DNA of 36,333 bases from Gammaproteobacteria bacterium (GCA_018812525.1 JAHJDE010000052.1:1-36333), one strand, 5' to 3'. Shown: positions 26,480 to 35,365, counted from the stretch's first letter. Notes: generated by a model from the letters alone, not told the origin. Numbers and translations: made by a program.

Positions 26480-26831
26480 GAGCGGTAGCGAACCGCATCG
26501 TTCGCGAGACCACATCCGTCCCTGATCGGTGCGGTTCGTACCTCACCGCACCCTACGGGCTCTGCGTCGCAGTAGGGACGCCGGTTACCCGGCACCCCCT
26601 GCACAAATCCCGGTGTGCAATTTTCCCGCACCGGGTTCCTAAGTTATGCTCACTCTCGATAGTAGGATGCCGGTGAGCGGTAGCGAACCGCATCGTTCGC
26701 GAGACCACATCCGTCCCTGATCGGTGCGGTTCGTACCTCACCGCACCCTACGGGCTCTCAACGCTCTTATCCCACTCATCGAACAGGTTAGTCGAATAGC
26801 CCGTAGGGTACGGTGAGGCACGAACCGCACC
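26480..26831. repeat. Exact 84-bp direct repeat plus inverted partial copy
   Basis: 26480-26563 and 26675-26758 are identical over 84 bp, starting GAGCGGTAGCGAACCGCATC and ending CGCACCCTACGGGCTCT. An inverted part (AGCCCGTAGGGTACGGTGAG...) lies at 26798-26831, just before the mshE stop. A diverged relative is at about 14402. Each unit contains GCGGTAGCGAACCGC and GGTGCGGTTCG palindromic pieces. The 685-bp space between mshE and the upstream-coordinate gene holds nothing else. Confidence 0.9.
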
Positions 26832-26844
26832 TCACAAGTCAGGG

Positions 26845-28581
26845 TCATTCCGCCAAGAGGTATTCCACGTCGCTGCTGATGCGGATTACCTCGTCAAGGC
26901 TGGTCAAGCCCTGGCGGGCGTATTCCAGGGCCGCCTGGGGCAGGGGCACGAAACCGGGCTGCTTGGATGCCAGCCGGGCGAAGGCGTCCAGGTCCTGCCG
27001 CCGCAGGGCGCTGATCATCCCCGCGTCCAATTCGATCAATTCGTACACCCCCAGCCGCCCCTTGTAGCCCGTGCCGCCACACTTGCCACAACCCTTGCCG
27101 GCCAGGAAGCTGCCTGCGGCGCCCTCCCCTCTGGCCAGGGTTGAAAGCCAGACGCGTTGGGCCTCGTCCGGCTCCCGGGGTCTGGCGCAGAGGGGGCAGA
27201 CCCGGCGCACCAGCCGCTGGGCCAGGATCGCCAGGAGGGAGGAGGCCATGAGATAGCCCGGCGCCCCCATGTCCAGCAGGCGGCTGACGGAGCCGACGGC
27301 GCTGTTGGTGTGCAGGGTGGAGAAGACCAGGTGGCCGGTGATGGCTGCGCGCAGGCCGATCTGGACGGTCTCCAGGTCGCGCATTTCGCCGATCAGCAGG
27401 ATGTCCGGGTCCTGACGCAGGGCGGTCCGCAGGACGCGGGCGAAGGTCAGCTCGATCTGATCGCTGACCTGGACCTGATTGACCCGATGGAGGCGGTATT
27501 CGACCGGATCCTCCACGGTGATGATCTTGCGCTGTTCGGTGTTGAGTTCGTTCAGGGCGGAGTAGAGGGTGGTGGTCTTGCCGCTGCCGGTGGGGCCGGT
27601 CACCAGGATCAGGCCATGGGGCCTCTGGATGAGCCTGCGCAGGGCCTCGCGGAGGGGGCCGGGCAGGAGTTGATCGAGGCTGAGTATCCCCCCGCTCTGG
27701 TCCAGCAGGCGCATGACCACTGACTCGCCGTGCTGGGTCGGCATGGTGGAGATGCGCACGTCGATCTGTTTATCCTTCACCTTGATGTTGAAGCGGCCGT
27801 CCTGGGGCAGCCGCTTCTCGGCGATGTCCAGGTTGGCCAGCAGCTTGAGCCGCTGCACCAGGGCGGGGGCGATGCGCTTTTCATTCATGACCCGTTCCTG
27901 GAGCATGCCATCGACCCGCTGGCGGATGCGCAGGACCTTTTCGTCCGGCTCGATGTGGATGTCCGAGGCCTCACTGGCCATGGCGCTAGCGAACAGGCTC
28001 TCCAGCAGGCGGAAAACAGGCGCCTCGCCCGAGTCGCCGACCCGCATCATCTGGTCCAGATCGACCTGGTCGCCCTGGGTCAGTTCCTCGTGCAATTCGC
28101 CGGCGATGGAGGAGAAGGCGTCGCCCGACCCGCTGTAGACCCGATCCAGATAGCGCATCACCTCCTTCTCCATGGCGATGGCTTGGCGAATACGCTTGCC
28201 GAGGACCCGGCCCAGCTCGTCATAGGCGAAGAGATCGGTGGGATCGGCCATGACCACCAGGGCGTCCCGCTCCCGCTCCTCCACCAGGAGGACACGGTAG
28301 CGCCGCGCCACCATCTCGGGCAGCCGGCGGGCAGTCTCCAGGTCGAGGGACAGCTCTTCCATCTCGATGAAGGGGATCTCCAACTGACGGGAGAGGAATT
28401 GCAGCAGGCGCTGCTCGTCGATGAAGCCCAGCTCGATCAGGGTCGCCCCCAATTTATGACCCGAGCGCTTCTGTTCGTTGAGGGCGACCTGGAGTTGTTT
28501 CTCCGAGATCGCCAGATTCTGCACCAGCATGTCGCCGATGCGGATGCGCTTGGGACGCTTGGGTTCCAGGGCCAGGGTCAC
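26845..28581 (-). CDS. mshE: MSHA/type IV pilus extension ATPase MshE
   Basis: The 578-residue PilB/GspE-family hexameric ATPase powers pilus polymerisation at the inner membrane. The N-terminus has two tandem 24-residue MshEN motifs, R14-Q37 (RIGDMLVQNL...) and K43-Q66 (KLGATLIELG...), the cyclic-di-GMP-binding module. Walker A GPTGSGKTT is at 329-337, the Asp box lies around ITVEDPVEYR, and Walker B is DPDILLIGEM (391-400). The zinc site is CPLC plus CGKCGGTGYKGR. Its start overlaps the mshN stop by four bases. Motility or adhesion is therefore probably under cyclic-di-GMP control. The usual next gene mshG is missing. Confidence 0.94.
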   Translation of the reverse strand: MTLALEPKRPKRIRIGDMLVQNLAISEKQLQVALNEQKRSGHKLGATLIELGFIDEQRLLQFLSRQLEIPFIEMEELSLDLETARRLPEMVARRYRVLLVEERERDALVVMADPTDLFAYDELGRVLGKRIRQAIAMEKEVMRYLDRVYSGSGDAFSSIAGELHEELTQGDQVDLDQMMRVGDSGEAPVFRLLESLFASAMASEASDIHIEPDEKVLRIRQRVDGMLQERVMNEKRIAPALVQRLKLLANLDIAEKRLPQDGRFNIKVKDKQIDVRISTMPTQHGESVVMRLLDQSGGILSLDQLLPGPLREALRRLIQRPHGLILVTGPTGSGKTTTLYSALNELNTEQRKIITVEDPVEYRLHRVNQVQVSDQIELTFARVLRTALRQDPDILLIGEMRDLETVQIGLRAAITGHLVFSTLHTNSAVGSVSRLLDMGAPGYLMASSLLAILAQRLVRRVCPLCARPREPDEAQRVWLSTLARGEGAAGSFLAGKGCGKCGGTGYKGRLGVYELIELDAGMISALRRQDLDAFARLASKQPGFVPLPQAALEYARQGLTSLDEVIRISSDVEYLLAE

Positions 28582-29774
28582 AAGGGGGCACCGTTGGAGA
28601 GTAGATTGACCCGCCGTCGCAGGTAATCGATCAGGGCCGCCGGCAGGCTGTTGATCGCCAGCGCCCTGCGATAGGCCGCCAAGGCCTCGTCGCGTTCGCC
28701 AGCCCCCTCCAGGGAGATACCGAGGCCGGCCCAGGCCTGGCCGTCCGCCTGATTTCGCTTGAGCAAGCGATGGTAGACCTTGGCCGATTTACTGTAACGG
28801 CCCAGCTTCTGCAACATGGCGCCCCGCAACTGATCCACTGCCACGGGCGACGGCCTGCCCTCGGGCAGGGTCCGCCCCAGGTAGGCCAGGGCCGCCTCGG
28901 TCTGCCCCATGCCGTCCAGGGCCTGGGCGTGGATGACGATGAGCCCCATATGGCTCCCCTGCCCCGCCGGCAGATCCTCGGTCAGACGCACCGCCTCGGC
29001 CATACGCTTCTCGTTCAGGAAGAGGGTCGCCAGCATCAACCGCGCCTGCAAATGGCCCCGGTTGAGATCCAGGGTCCGGGCCAGCGCCTCCTCCGCCTCG
29101 GCCATGCGGCCGCCGGCCCAGGCACGTTTGGCCTGGATGAAGAGCCCGTCCTCCTGGCGCACACGCCTGACCGGTTTATTGGGGGCGGGCTCGGGTGACG
29201 GCGCCTTATTCGCCTTGGCCTTGGCTGGCGCCGGCTCCAGCGGGAGGTTCGCGGGCGAGGCCAGGGCCGCCTCTTCTCCGTCCCCGCGCACGGGGGGATA
29301 CGCCTCCTTTTTGACCGGTTCGGGCATCTCCTCGGCGGGGGGCGGTTCCTTCCCCGCCGGTAGCGGCTCGATCTCTGTCTGCGGGGGTTCCTCGGTCTTG
29401 GGGGGGGTGGCCTCTTCCCTATTCCCGTCCGGGGCGGACTGGGCCAGGGGCAGCGGGGGCGGTTCGGGCTGTTGCGCCCGTTGCGGCTCGACGGGAACGG
29501 GCTGTGGCACGGGATCGGGCAATTTTGCCGGGACGGCTTCGACGGCGGCGGCCAGGGGCTGCGGCGTTACGGCGTTGATGCGGAGTTGCAGGAGAAGGTA
29601 ATAGCCGAGGGCGGCCAGGAAGAGCAGCAGCAGTCCACCCCAGGCGAGGTATCTCAGCAGGTCGGGGGTCTCTTTCGGGGTTGCGACCGCCCTGGGCAGA
29701 TCGTAGTCGATCGCCTTCTTCTCGTTCTCGGCGCGCCCTTCCAGGTCGCGCAGCATGTCATTGATGAGGCTCAT
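28578..29774 (-). CDS. mshN: MSHA biogenesis TPR protein MshN
   Basis: This 398-residue bitopic inner-membrane protein has a cytoplasmic N-terminus (MSLINDMLRDLEGRAENEKK) and one membrane helix at about 42-63. A proline/glutamate-rich linker spans about 75-205. C-terminal tetratricopeptide repeats begin around RAWAGGRMAEAEEALARTLD. This architecture and its place between the ExeA-like ATPase and mshE identify MshN. It overlaps both neighbours by four bases. It probably scaffolds assembly across the periplasm. Confidence 0.88.
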   Translation of the reverse strand: MSLINDMLRDLEGRAENEKKAIDYDLPRAVATPKETPDLLRYLAWGGLLLLFLAALGYYLLLQLRINAVTPQPLAAAVEAVPAKLPDPVPQPVPVEPQRAQQPEPPPLPLAQSAPDGNREEATPPKTEEPPQTEIEPLPAGKEPPPAEEMPEPVKKEAYPPVRGDGEEAALASPANLPLEPAPAKAKANKAPSPEPAPNKPVRRVRQEDGLFIQAKRAWAGGRMAEAEEALARTLDLNRGHLQARLMLATLFLNEKRMAEAVRLTEDLPAGQGSHMGLIVIHAQALDGMGQTEAALAYLGRTLPEGRPSPVAVDQLRGAMLQKLGRYSKSAKVYHRLLKRNQADGQAWAGLGISLEGAGERDEALAAYRRALAINSLPAALIDYLRRRVNLLSNGAPL

Positions 29775-30676
29775 GTACCGGGGCCGAAGAGATACCAGGC
29801 CCCCGTGGCCGCCATTGCCGAGGCGCTCAGGCCCGCCATACGGCGCCAGAATCCCAGGGCACTGGTCCCGACCGTGCCGGCGCTGTCCTTGATGGCGCTA
29901 ACCACATGGGGACGTTTGACGACGCGGCTGCCCTTGCCGTAGGCGGCCAACAGGGACTTGTGGGCGATGATGTTGATCAGGCGGGGCGTCCCTTTGGTGG
30001 CACGATAGAGCTGTTTGATCGCGGCGGGCTCGAACAGGCCCTCCCCGGCCCCGGCGGCCCTCAGCCGGTGCTGGATGTAGCCCTTCACCCCCTCCCGGTC
30101 CAGGGTCTTCAATTGGAAGGCAAAGCTGATTCGTTGTAAGAGCTGGCGGGCACCGTGCAGGCCCAGGTTCGCGTCCAGCTCGGGTTGGCCGAATAGCACC
30201 ACTTGCAACAATTTGCGTTTCTCCGTTTCCAGGTTGGTGAAAAGGCGGATGGCCTCCAACCCCTCCGGCGGCAGGGCCTGGGCCTCGTCCAGGATCAGGA
30301 CCGCCTGCCGGCCTGAGGCGGCCAGTTCGATCAACCGCTCGTGAATGCGCTGCATCAAGCGATGCTGTCCCATGTCCTCATCGGAGTCAATTCCCAGCTC
30401 CGTGGCCAGGGCATGACGCAGGGCCGAGGCGTTCATGTAGGGGTTGGGGATGTAGGCGACGAAGAAATTCTCCCCCAGCAGGTGCAGCAGCTTGCGGCAG
30501 AGCAGGGTCTTGCCGCTGCCGACCTCGCCCAGGATCTTGATGAAGCCCTCGCCCATGTTCAGGGCGACCCTGAGCAGATTCAGGGCCTCCTGGTGGGAGG
30601 GATTCGGGTAGTAGAAATCCGTGTCCGGGGTCAGCCGGAAGGGTGCGTCGGTGAAGCCGAAGAATTCCTGATACAT
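29771..30676 (-). CDS. mshM: MSHA biogenesis ATPase MshM (ExeA-like)
   Basis: The 301-residue protein begins MYQEFFGFTDAPFRLTPDTD, the classical ExeA/MshM start. Walker A GEVGSGKT is at 50-57 and Walker B is VLILDEAQALPP. A possible membrane helix lies near the C-terminus (SASAMAATGAWYLFG). ExeA-type ATPases help insert or assemble the secretin through the peptidoglycan, but no peptidoglycan-binding domain is visible here. The gap from mshL is 7 bp and the overlap with mshN is four bases. Confidence 0.9.
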   Translation of the reverse strand: MYQEFFGFTDAPFRLTPDTDFYYPNPSHQEALNLLRVALNMGEGFIKILGEVGSGKTLLCRKLLHLLGENFFVAYIPNPYMNASALRHALATELGIDSDEDMGQHRLMQRIHERLIELAASGRQAVLILDEAQALPPEGLEAIRLFTNLETEKRKLLQVVLFGQPELDANLGLHGARQLLQRISFAFQLKTLDREGVKGYIQHRLRAAGAGEGLFEPAAIKQLYRATKGTPRLINIIAHKSLLAAYGKGSRVVKRPHVVSAIKDSAGTVGTSALGFWRRMAGLSASAMAATGAWYLFGPGT

Positions 30677-30683
30677 AACTCAC

Positions 30684-32375
30684 CTACCTTTCCGAAAGGG
30701 TTCTGATTCGATCCAATGATTGCTGCTGTTGGTCCCGCCAGGCCGCCGGGGAATCCACCACGATCGGCCGCAGCAGGATGACCAGCTCGCTCTTGACGGT
30801 CCGGTCGCGGGTGTGGCGGAAGAGATTGCCGATGACCGGGACCTCGGAGAGACCGGGCGTGCCCGATGTCTGGACAGTCGATTGGTTCTGCATCAGGCCG
30901 CCGATGACCACCAGTTGGCCGCTGGTCGCCTTGATGACGCTGTCCGACTCGCGCACGGTGCTGAGGGCCAGGGGCAGGCTCTGGGTCTGGCCCGCCACCT
31001 CGATGACCTTGGTCTGGTCGGTCACTTCGCTCACGGCCGGGTGGACATGGAGGATCACGTCGCCCTCCTTGGTAATACGCGGGATCACGTCCAGGGCTAT
31101 GCCCGAGAAGAAGGGGGTGAGGGTCACGTCGGGCGAGGTGGTGGTCGCCGTCCCCGTCACCGTGGTCGAGGAGATATCGGTCACAAAGAATTCGTCCGTG
31201 CCCACCTTGATGACCGCCTTCTGGTTGTTGACCGTGGAGATGCGCGGACTGGACAGGACCTGCACGGTCCCCTCGCTCTTCAGCAGATCAATGAAGGCGG
31301 TAAAGTCGCCAAGACGCAGGGCGGCGGAGAAGACCCCGCCGAAGGCCGCTACTTCGGTAGCGGCGACTGCCGCGTAATCGGCCGGATTCAGGTCGCCGGT
31401 ATTACCGGCGATGCCGCTGAGACCGGTATCGCTGCCAAAGACCGAGCCCCCGCCGGTATGGCCCAGGGTCATTGTCCTGCCATTCTTCTCCAGCAGGCCG
31501 GCCCAGTTGATGCCGCTCTGGGAGCCGTCGTTCAGCCGCACCTCGACCACCTTGGCCTCGATGACCACCTGGCGCTGGAGATTGTTCTGCGTCACCTTCA
31601 GGTATTCGCCCACCTCGCGCAGTTCGGTCGGCATGGCCCGCACCACCACCACCCCCGACTGGGGCGTGACCACCACGGAGCGCCCCTCTCCGGCGCCGAT
31701 GATTGATTTGAGAGCCGTCTCCAGCTCTTTCCAGAAATCGGAATCCGAGTGGGTGATGATCTGGGTGCCGGTGATACGCTCCTCGCTCGTGGAGCCGCTC
31801 GCGCCCTTGTCCACCGAGGTCCCGGTGATCTGGCCGGAGCTGACCCGGGTCTGGGAATTGCCGCTGCGCTTGATGTTGAGATAGTCAATCTCGAAGATCC
31901 GGGATTGCAGCCGGGCCGGGGTCACATTGAAACCGGCCCGGGTCTTCTCGTATTCGTAGCCGTAGACCTCGCGCAGGACCTCCATCACCTCGGGCACCGT
32001 AACCGCCTTGAGGTTGAGGGTGATGGTCCCGTTCACGGCGGGATGGACCACCATGTTGTAGGAGGTCCCCTCGACAAGCCCCATGAGAAAGGCGCGGGCC
32101 GGGGCGTCGCTGATATTCACATCGAAGCGCTCGTCCTGCACCACATGGTCGGCCCCCAGGTCGATCCTGATCTGGGGCATCAGGGCGGCGCTCACATCGG
32201 CCGGCGGCGGATCGCCGGAGCCGGGCGCTACCTGACTGCCCTCCTTCAGTTGCTCCTCGATCGCCGTCAGGGTCTCGGTCTCCTGGCGCTCCTCCTGGCT
32301 CTTGCATCCCACCGCCAGGACCAGCAACAGGGAGACCAGGGCCAGAAACGGCCGCAACAGGATTTTCCGTTTCAT
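30684..32375 (-). CDS. mshL: MSHA pilus outer-membrane secretin MshL
   Basis: The 563-residue lipoprotein secretin has a signal sequence with lipobox LAVG-C (cysteine 24), an STN-like region around RAFLMGLVEGTSYNMVVHPA, and a secretin N-domain (TLKSIIGAGEGRSVVVTPQS). The C-terminal secretin core carries VTDQTKVIEVAG and GLMQNQSTVQTSGTPGLSEV. It forms the outer-membrane pore for the pilus. The start codon overlaps the mshK stop (ATGA). A glycine- and threonine-rich insert around residues 300-345 (LGHTGGGSVFGSDTGLSGIA) is typical of MshL. Confidence 0.93.
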   Translation of the reverse strand: MKRKILLRPFLALVSLLLVLAVGCKSQEERQETETLTAIEEQLKEGSQVAPGSGDPPPADVSAALMPQIRIDLGADHVVQDERFDVNISDAPARAFLMGLVEGTSYNMVVHPAVNGTITLNLKAVTVPEVMEVLREVYGYEYEKTRAGFNVTPARLQSRIFEIDYLNIKRSGNSQTRVSSGQITGTSVDKGASGSTSEERITGTQIITHSDSDFWKELETALKSIIGAGEGRSVVVTPQSGVVVVRAMPTELREVGEYLKVTQNNLQRQVVIEAKVVEVRLNDGSQSGINWAGLLEKNGRTMTLGHTGGGSVFGSDTGLSGIAGNTGDLNPADYAAVAATEVAAFGGVFSAALRLGDFTAFIDLLKSEGTVQVLSSPRISTVNNQKAVIKVGTDEFFVTDISSTTVTGTATTTSPDVTLTPFFSGIALDVIPRITKEGDVILHVHPAVSEVTDQTKVIEVAGQTQSLPLALSTVRESDSVIKATSGQLVVIGGLMQNQSTVQTSGTPGLSEVPVIGNLFRHTRDRTVKSELVILLRPIVVDSPAAWRDQQQQSLDRIRTLSER

Positions 32376-32716
32376 CTTCCACCCCCAGGGATTCGTGTCG
32401 ATTTCTTCAGGTCGGCCCCCGGCATGGTCAGGGTCTGTCTCCGTCCCCGTACCACCAGGTCAACCTCGCCCGAACGAATGGCCGTGACCAAGGCGCTGTT
32501 CACCCGGTCGCCCACGGCGGCGGTAATGCCGTTGATGATTGCCAGCGGCCGACCGGCACCCACCTTCGTCATATTCAGTTGCAGCGGGATCTCCGCCGCC
32601 GGTGCCGCACCCGCATCGGCGGCCGGGATCAACCCAAGCGGCGGCTGGGTGGGATCGCGCATCCCCTCCGCCCTTGCCGCCAGCGCCGCCATCATCATCA
32701 GCAACCACATAATCAT
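32372..32716 (-). CDS. mshK: MSHA biogenesis protein MshK
   Basis: The protein is 114 residues from the ATG at 32716 (MIMWLLMMMAALAARAEG), with a signal peptide and the MshK/PilP-like start of the mature part, MRDPTQPPLG. AIINGITAAVGDRVNSALVT and VDLVVRGRRQTLTMPGADLK follow. It is a periplasmic partner of the secretin. The start lies 5 bp from the border of the MITE at 32721-32887; an apparent 203-residue frame from 32983 only translates that element and is rejected. Separation from mshJ by the MITE may weaken coupling. Confidence 0.85.
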   Translation of the reverse strand: MIMWLLMMMAALAARAEGMRDPTQPPLGLIPAADAGAAPAAEIPLQLNMTKVGAGRPLAIINGITAAVGDRVNSALVTAIRSGEVDLVVRGRRQTLTMPGADLKKSTRIPGGGR

Positions 32717-32720
32717 CAGC

Positions 32721-32887
32721 CTAGGAGCCTGTCCGAGAATAGGAACCGTAGCGAGGAGAAGCCATTTTGAGTCATTTTTTTCGGTCATTTGAGGCGAATA
32801 TTGGGCATATTTAACGAAAATGAGCGGAAAAAAGGGCCAAAATGGCTTTTCCACAGTAGGATTCTCTATTCTCGGACAGGCTCCTAG
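32721..32887. mobile_element. MITE-like element inserted between mshJ and mshK
   Basis: Terminal inverted repeats GGAGCCTGTCCGAGAATAG (32724-32742 and 32866-32884) are perfect over 19 bp and flanked on both sides by CTAG, probably a CTAG or TA target duplication. The interior also folds back (AGCCATTTTGAGTC against GGCCAAAATGGCT). No transposase is encoded. The right CTAG provides the TAG stop of mshJ. Joining the flanks without the element leaves the TAG stop 4 bp before the mshK ATG, the likely ancestral junction. A lone related end lies at about 6815. Confidence 0.88.
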
Positions 32888-33567
32888 ACACCGAGCCACT
32901 CCTTCGAGAGACTCAGGGTATGCAACCGCAGCCGGATCAAGGCAGCGGGATGGCCCTTCACCTCGTATTCCAGCCGGTCCCAATAGAATTGCCAGGGCAG
33001 GCCCTGGAGCGACTTCAAATAGTTCAGGGTCGAGAAGTAGTCTCCCTCGAACTCGATCTCGAAGGCGTGCCGGTAAACTCGCATCCCCTCGGGCTCCTTG
33101 CCAGCGGCGGGCGGCTTCCCGGCGGCGTCGAGGGGTTCAGTCTCCAACCCTTGAAGCCGCACCAGACTGAGCCCGGAGACCTTCTTCAAGATCTGCTCCA
33201 GCAGTATCGCGACCTCGCCCGGCGCAATCAGGGTCTTCTCCAGCGAACGGGCCGCCGCCTCTTGCCCCTCCAGCTCCTGTTGCAGCGCCACCAGCTGCTG
33301 GCCGGCCTCACGATCCGGGTTCTGAATCTGGCGCAGGGCACCCAGCTCGACCCTGGCATTCAACTCTGCGATCCGGTTCTGTTGCGCCTCGATCTGGCCG
33401 GCCAGCCCCCCCTGCCGCGCCTGGAGGGGCTGCCAGAACAACCCGTCCCAGGCAAAGTACAGGGCAACCAGCAGGGTCACCAGGATCAGCGCCCGCTCCC
33501 GTGGGGAGAGGGCATCGAAGCGGTCCCGCTGCCGTTTCCATTGTTGGATCAGTTGCTCGCTGTTCAT
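32884..33567 (-). CDS. mshJ: MSHA biogenesis protein MshJ (PilO-like)
   Basis: The protein is 227 residues from ATG 33567 (MNSEQLIQQWKRQRDRFDAL). A short cytoplasmic segment leads to one membrane helix (ALILVTLLVALYFAWDGLFW), a periplasmic coiled coil rich in Gln, Glu and Leu, and a ferredoxin-like PilO domain (HAFEIEFEGDYFSTLNYLKS). It is an inner-membrane alignment-complex component with the PilN-like protein. The TAG stop belongs to the flank of the inserted MITE. Confidence 0.88.
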   Translation of the reverse strand: MNSEQLIQQWKRQRDRFDALSPRERALILVTLLVALYFAWDGLFWQPLQARQGGLAGQIEAQQNRIAELNARVELGALRQIQNPDREAGQQLVALQQELEGQEAAARSLEKTLIAPGEVAILLEQILKKVSGLSLVRLQGLETEPLDAAGKPPAAGKEPEGMRVYRHAFEIEFEGDYFSTLNYLKSLQGLPWQFYWDRLEYEVKGHPAALIRLRLHTLSLSKEWLGV

Positions 33568-33588
33568 CCAGACCAACCCATATCAACC

Positions 33589-33658
33589 GCGAAGGACGCA
33601 AAGAACGCGAAGATTAAGATGTTGATAGCGCATCTGGCGTCTTTGCGTTCCTTTGCGC
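33589..33658. repeat. Inverted repeat in the mshJ upstream gap
   Basis: GCGAAGGACGCAAAGA (33589-33604) pairs with TCTTTGCGTTCCTTTGCGC (33640-33658). The same motif pair borders 9217-9413. It sits in the 110-bp gap between the PilN-like gene and mshJ, the only sizeable gap in the operon besides the MITE. Confidence 0.65.
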
Positions 33659-33677
33659 CTATAAATGCGTTCTCGGT

Positions 33678-34289
33678 TCACTGCTTGGCCTCGCCCATGC
33701 CGGTGCTGGAGAGGCGGAAGCCGACATAGCCCTGTCCGGGCGCCCTGCCGAGTTCCACCTTGCCGAAGGCGATGCCCTGGAAGACCGGCACCGCCTCAAG
33801 GGAACGCACGAAGGCCGGCGCCAGGGCGGGATCGGTCACCCCGCCGCGCAGATCGACGCCCTGTTCGGCATCGATGAGGATATGGGTCAGCCAGACCCCG
33901 TTGGGGGTCCGGGCCGCCAGCCCCCTGAGGTAGTCCTGAAGATCGGCTGGCGGTTCCTCCCGCACCTGCTGCAACAGGGCGAACATGCGCTTGTTCTGCC
34001 CGATCTTTTGCCGCAGGGCCTCGATCCGTGACTCCAGCAGGCGGTTGCGCGGGCGCAGGGTCTGTTTTTCGAGCTTGTCGGTCTGGGCCTCCAGCAGTTC
34101 CACCTGCCGGCGCACCTGGCCATATTGAGACTCGTCGATCAGGAGCCGGATGGCACCATAGACCTGGATCAGCACCATGGCCGCCGCCGCTATCCCCAGC
34201 AGCTTCAGCGAGGATTCGGCGGAAAAGGGCCGGCCCTGGCCCCTGACCGGCCGCTGGTAGAGATTGATCCGTTGCTCCAACTGCTGCAT
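33678..34289 (-). CDS. PilN-like MSHA biogenesis protein
   Basis: The protein is 203 residues from the ATG at 34289 (MQQLEQRINLYQRPVRGQGR), which shares a base with the stop codon of the previous gene (TGATG). The N-terminal QRINLYQ is PilN-like. A membrane helix follows (LLGIAAAAMVLIQVYGAIRL), then a coiled coil and a PilN C-terminal domain (GVWLTHILIDAEQGVDLRGG). In MSHA loci this corresponds to the MshI2-type gene. A longer frame to 34502 overlaps mshI and is discarded. Confidence 0.85.
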   Translation of the reverse strand: MQQLEQRINLYQRPVRGQGRPFSAESSLKLLGIAAAAMVLIQVYGAIRLLIDESQYGQVRRQVELLEAQTDKLEKQTLRPRNRLLESRIEALRQKIGQNKRMFALLQQVREEPPADLQDYLRGLAARTPNGVWLTHILIDAEQGVDLRGGVTDPALAPAFVRSLEAVPVFQGIAFGKVELGRAPGQGYVGFRLSSTGMGEAKQ

Positions 34290-35212
34290 CAGAGCGCCCC
34301 CCGTGCCGCGCCGATGGCGGGGAGCAGACGGATCATCCGGTCGCCGCTGAGGGCCTCGACCCCCTCGGGCTGCTTGGTTGCCAGGGCGCCGACCGTAACG
34401 GAGAGATTCTCCGTGCAGTAATCGACGATGCCGCCGCGTATGGCATCGGGGCAGACCAGATTGATCCGTTCCATGGGCGGGATGCTGAACTGGTTCTCGC
34501 AATAGTCCATGGAGCGCTGGATCTCCAGCACGATCGCCTCCATGGGGTCGGTGGGGAGCTCGCCCTGATTGGGGGTTAGATCGACGCTGAGCAGCTTGAT
34601 GCGCCGGCTCAAATAGAGCACCCCGCCCCGGAATATCTCGATCAGGCTGAAACGGGGGCCGAGGAAGAGCAGCACCTGGGGGGGCGGCTCCCTGTCCGCC
34701 GTGACGAAGAGATTGCGCAGGGCGAGTTCGCAGATATCCAGGGCCTGCAAGTCGAGACCGCTGTCGATCACCCGGTCGGCCAAGGGCTTCAGCCCAGCGG
34801 CGCGCGCGGCGACCACATACATCAGGCGCGGCATGCCGGGGCGACGCCCCTGGGGCAGCATGAAGAAATCCAGGCGGGCATCATCGACGTGATAGTCCAG
34901 CATGTCCTTGACCCGCCAGCGGATCGCCAGGGGCATCTCCTCGGGGGGGGCCTCCGGCGCCTCGATCTGAAACAGACTGTAGTCATCGGGCTCCAGCGCC
35001 ACCACGGCGGGAACCCCTTTCAAACGCTGCTGCCTGACCAGTTGCGCCAGCGCCGGACCCAGATCCGCCGGACCACAGTCCACCACCCCCTGGGTAAACA
35101 GTTGCCGGCCCTCCCTCTCCCCTCGGATGACGGCATAAGAAAATCCCTGCGGGTTGAAGCTGACGCCAACCCCCACCCGCACGGCTCTCTCTCTTTTCAG
35201 CAATGGAAACAA
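34289..35212 (-). CDS. mshI: MSHA biogenesis protein MshI (PilM-like actin fold)
   Basis: The 307-residue cytoplasmic PilM/MshI-type protein contains VRVGVGVSFNPQGFSYAVI (the first actin-fold strand pair), RWRVKDMLDYHVDDARLDFF and ALDICELALRNLF. A LGPRFSLIEIFRGGVLYLSR segment and EIQRSMDYCENQFS are also family-typical. It anchors the alignment complex through the PilN-like partner. The only fitting start is TTG at 35212 (reads MFPLLKRERA) or the TTG four codons later. It is the first gene of the operon; mshH is not upstream, where murI diverges. Confidence 0.85.
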   Translation of the reverse strand: MFPLLKRERAVRVGVGVSFNPQGFSYAVIRGEREGRQLFTQGVVDCGPADLGPALAQLVRQQRLKGVPAVVALEPDDYSLFQIEAPEAPPEEMPLAIRWRVKDMLDYHVDDARLDFFMLPQGRRPGMPRLMYVVAARAAGLKPLADRVIDSGLDLQALDICELALRNLFVTADREPPPQVLLFLGPRFSLIEIFRGGVLYLSRRIKLLSVDLTPNQGELPTDPMEAIVLEIQRSMDYCENQFSIPPMERINLVCPDAIRGGIVDYCTENLSVTVGALATKQPEGVEALSGDRMIRLLPAIGAARGAL

Positions 35213-35365
35213 GGACTTTACTCTTTATCGCTTTCTTAGCCCGCCACCTTCGCTCACAATCTAATCCTTTGCATCATGAATTCATTCTATCTTACTGATT
35301 TCCAAGTGTAGATGAAATAAAAATATCTGCAATGCCGAGTGGCCCATAAACCCTCAACGGCGTGA

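Noticed and set aside
26530-26560. GGTGCGGTTCGTACCTCACC resembling a tRNA T-arm
   Set aside because: No acceptor or anticodon arms can be built around it, and it is part of an 84-bp dispersed repeat.
32372-32983. 203-residue version of MshK
   Set aside because: The first 89 residues translate the MITE and the end of mshJ in another frame; the signal peptide starts at 32716.
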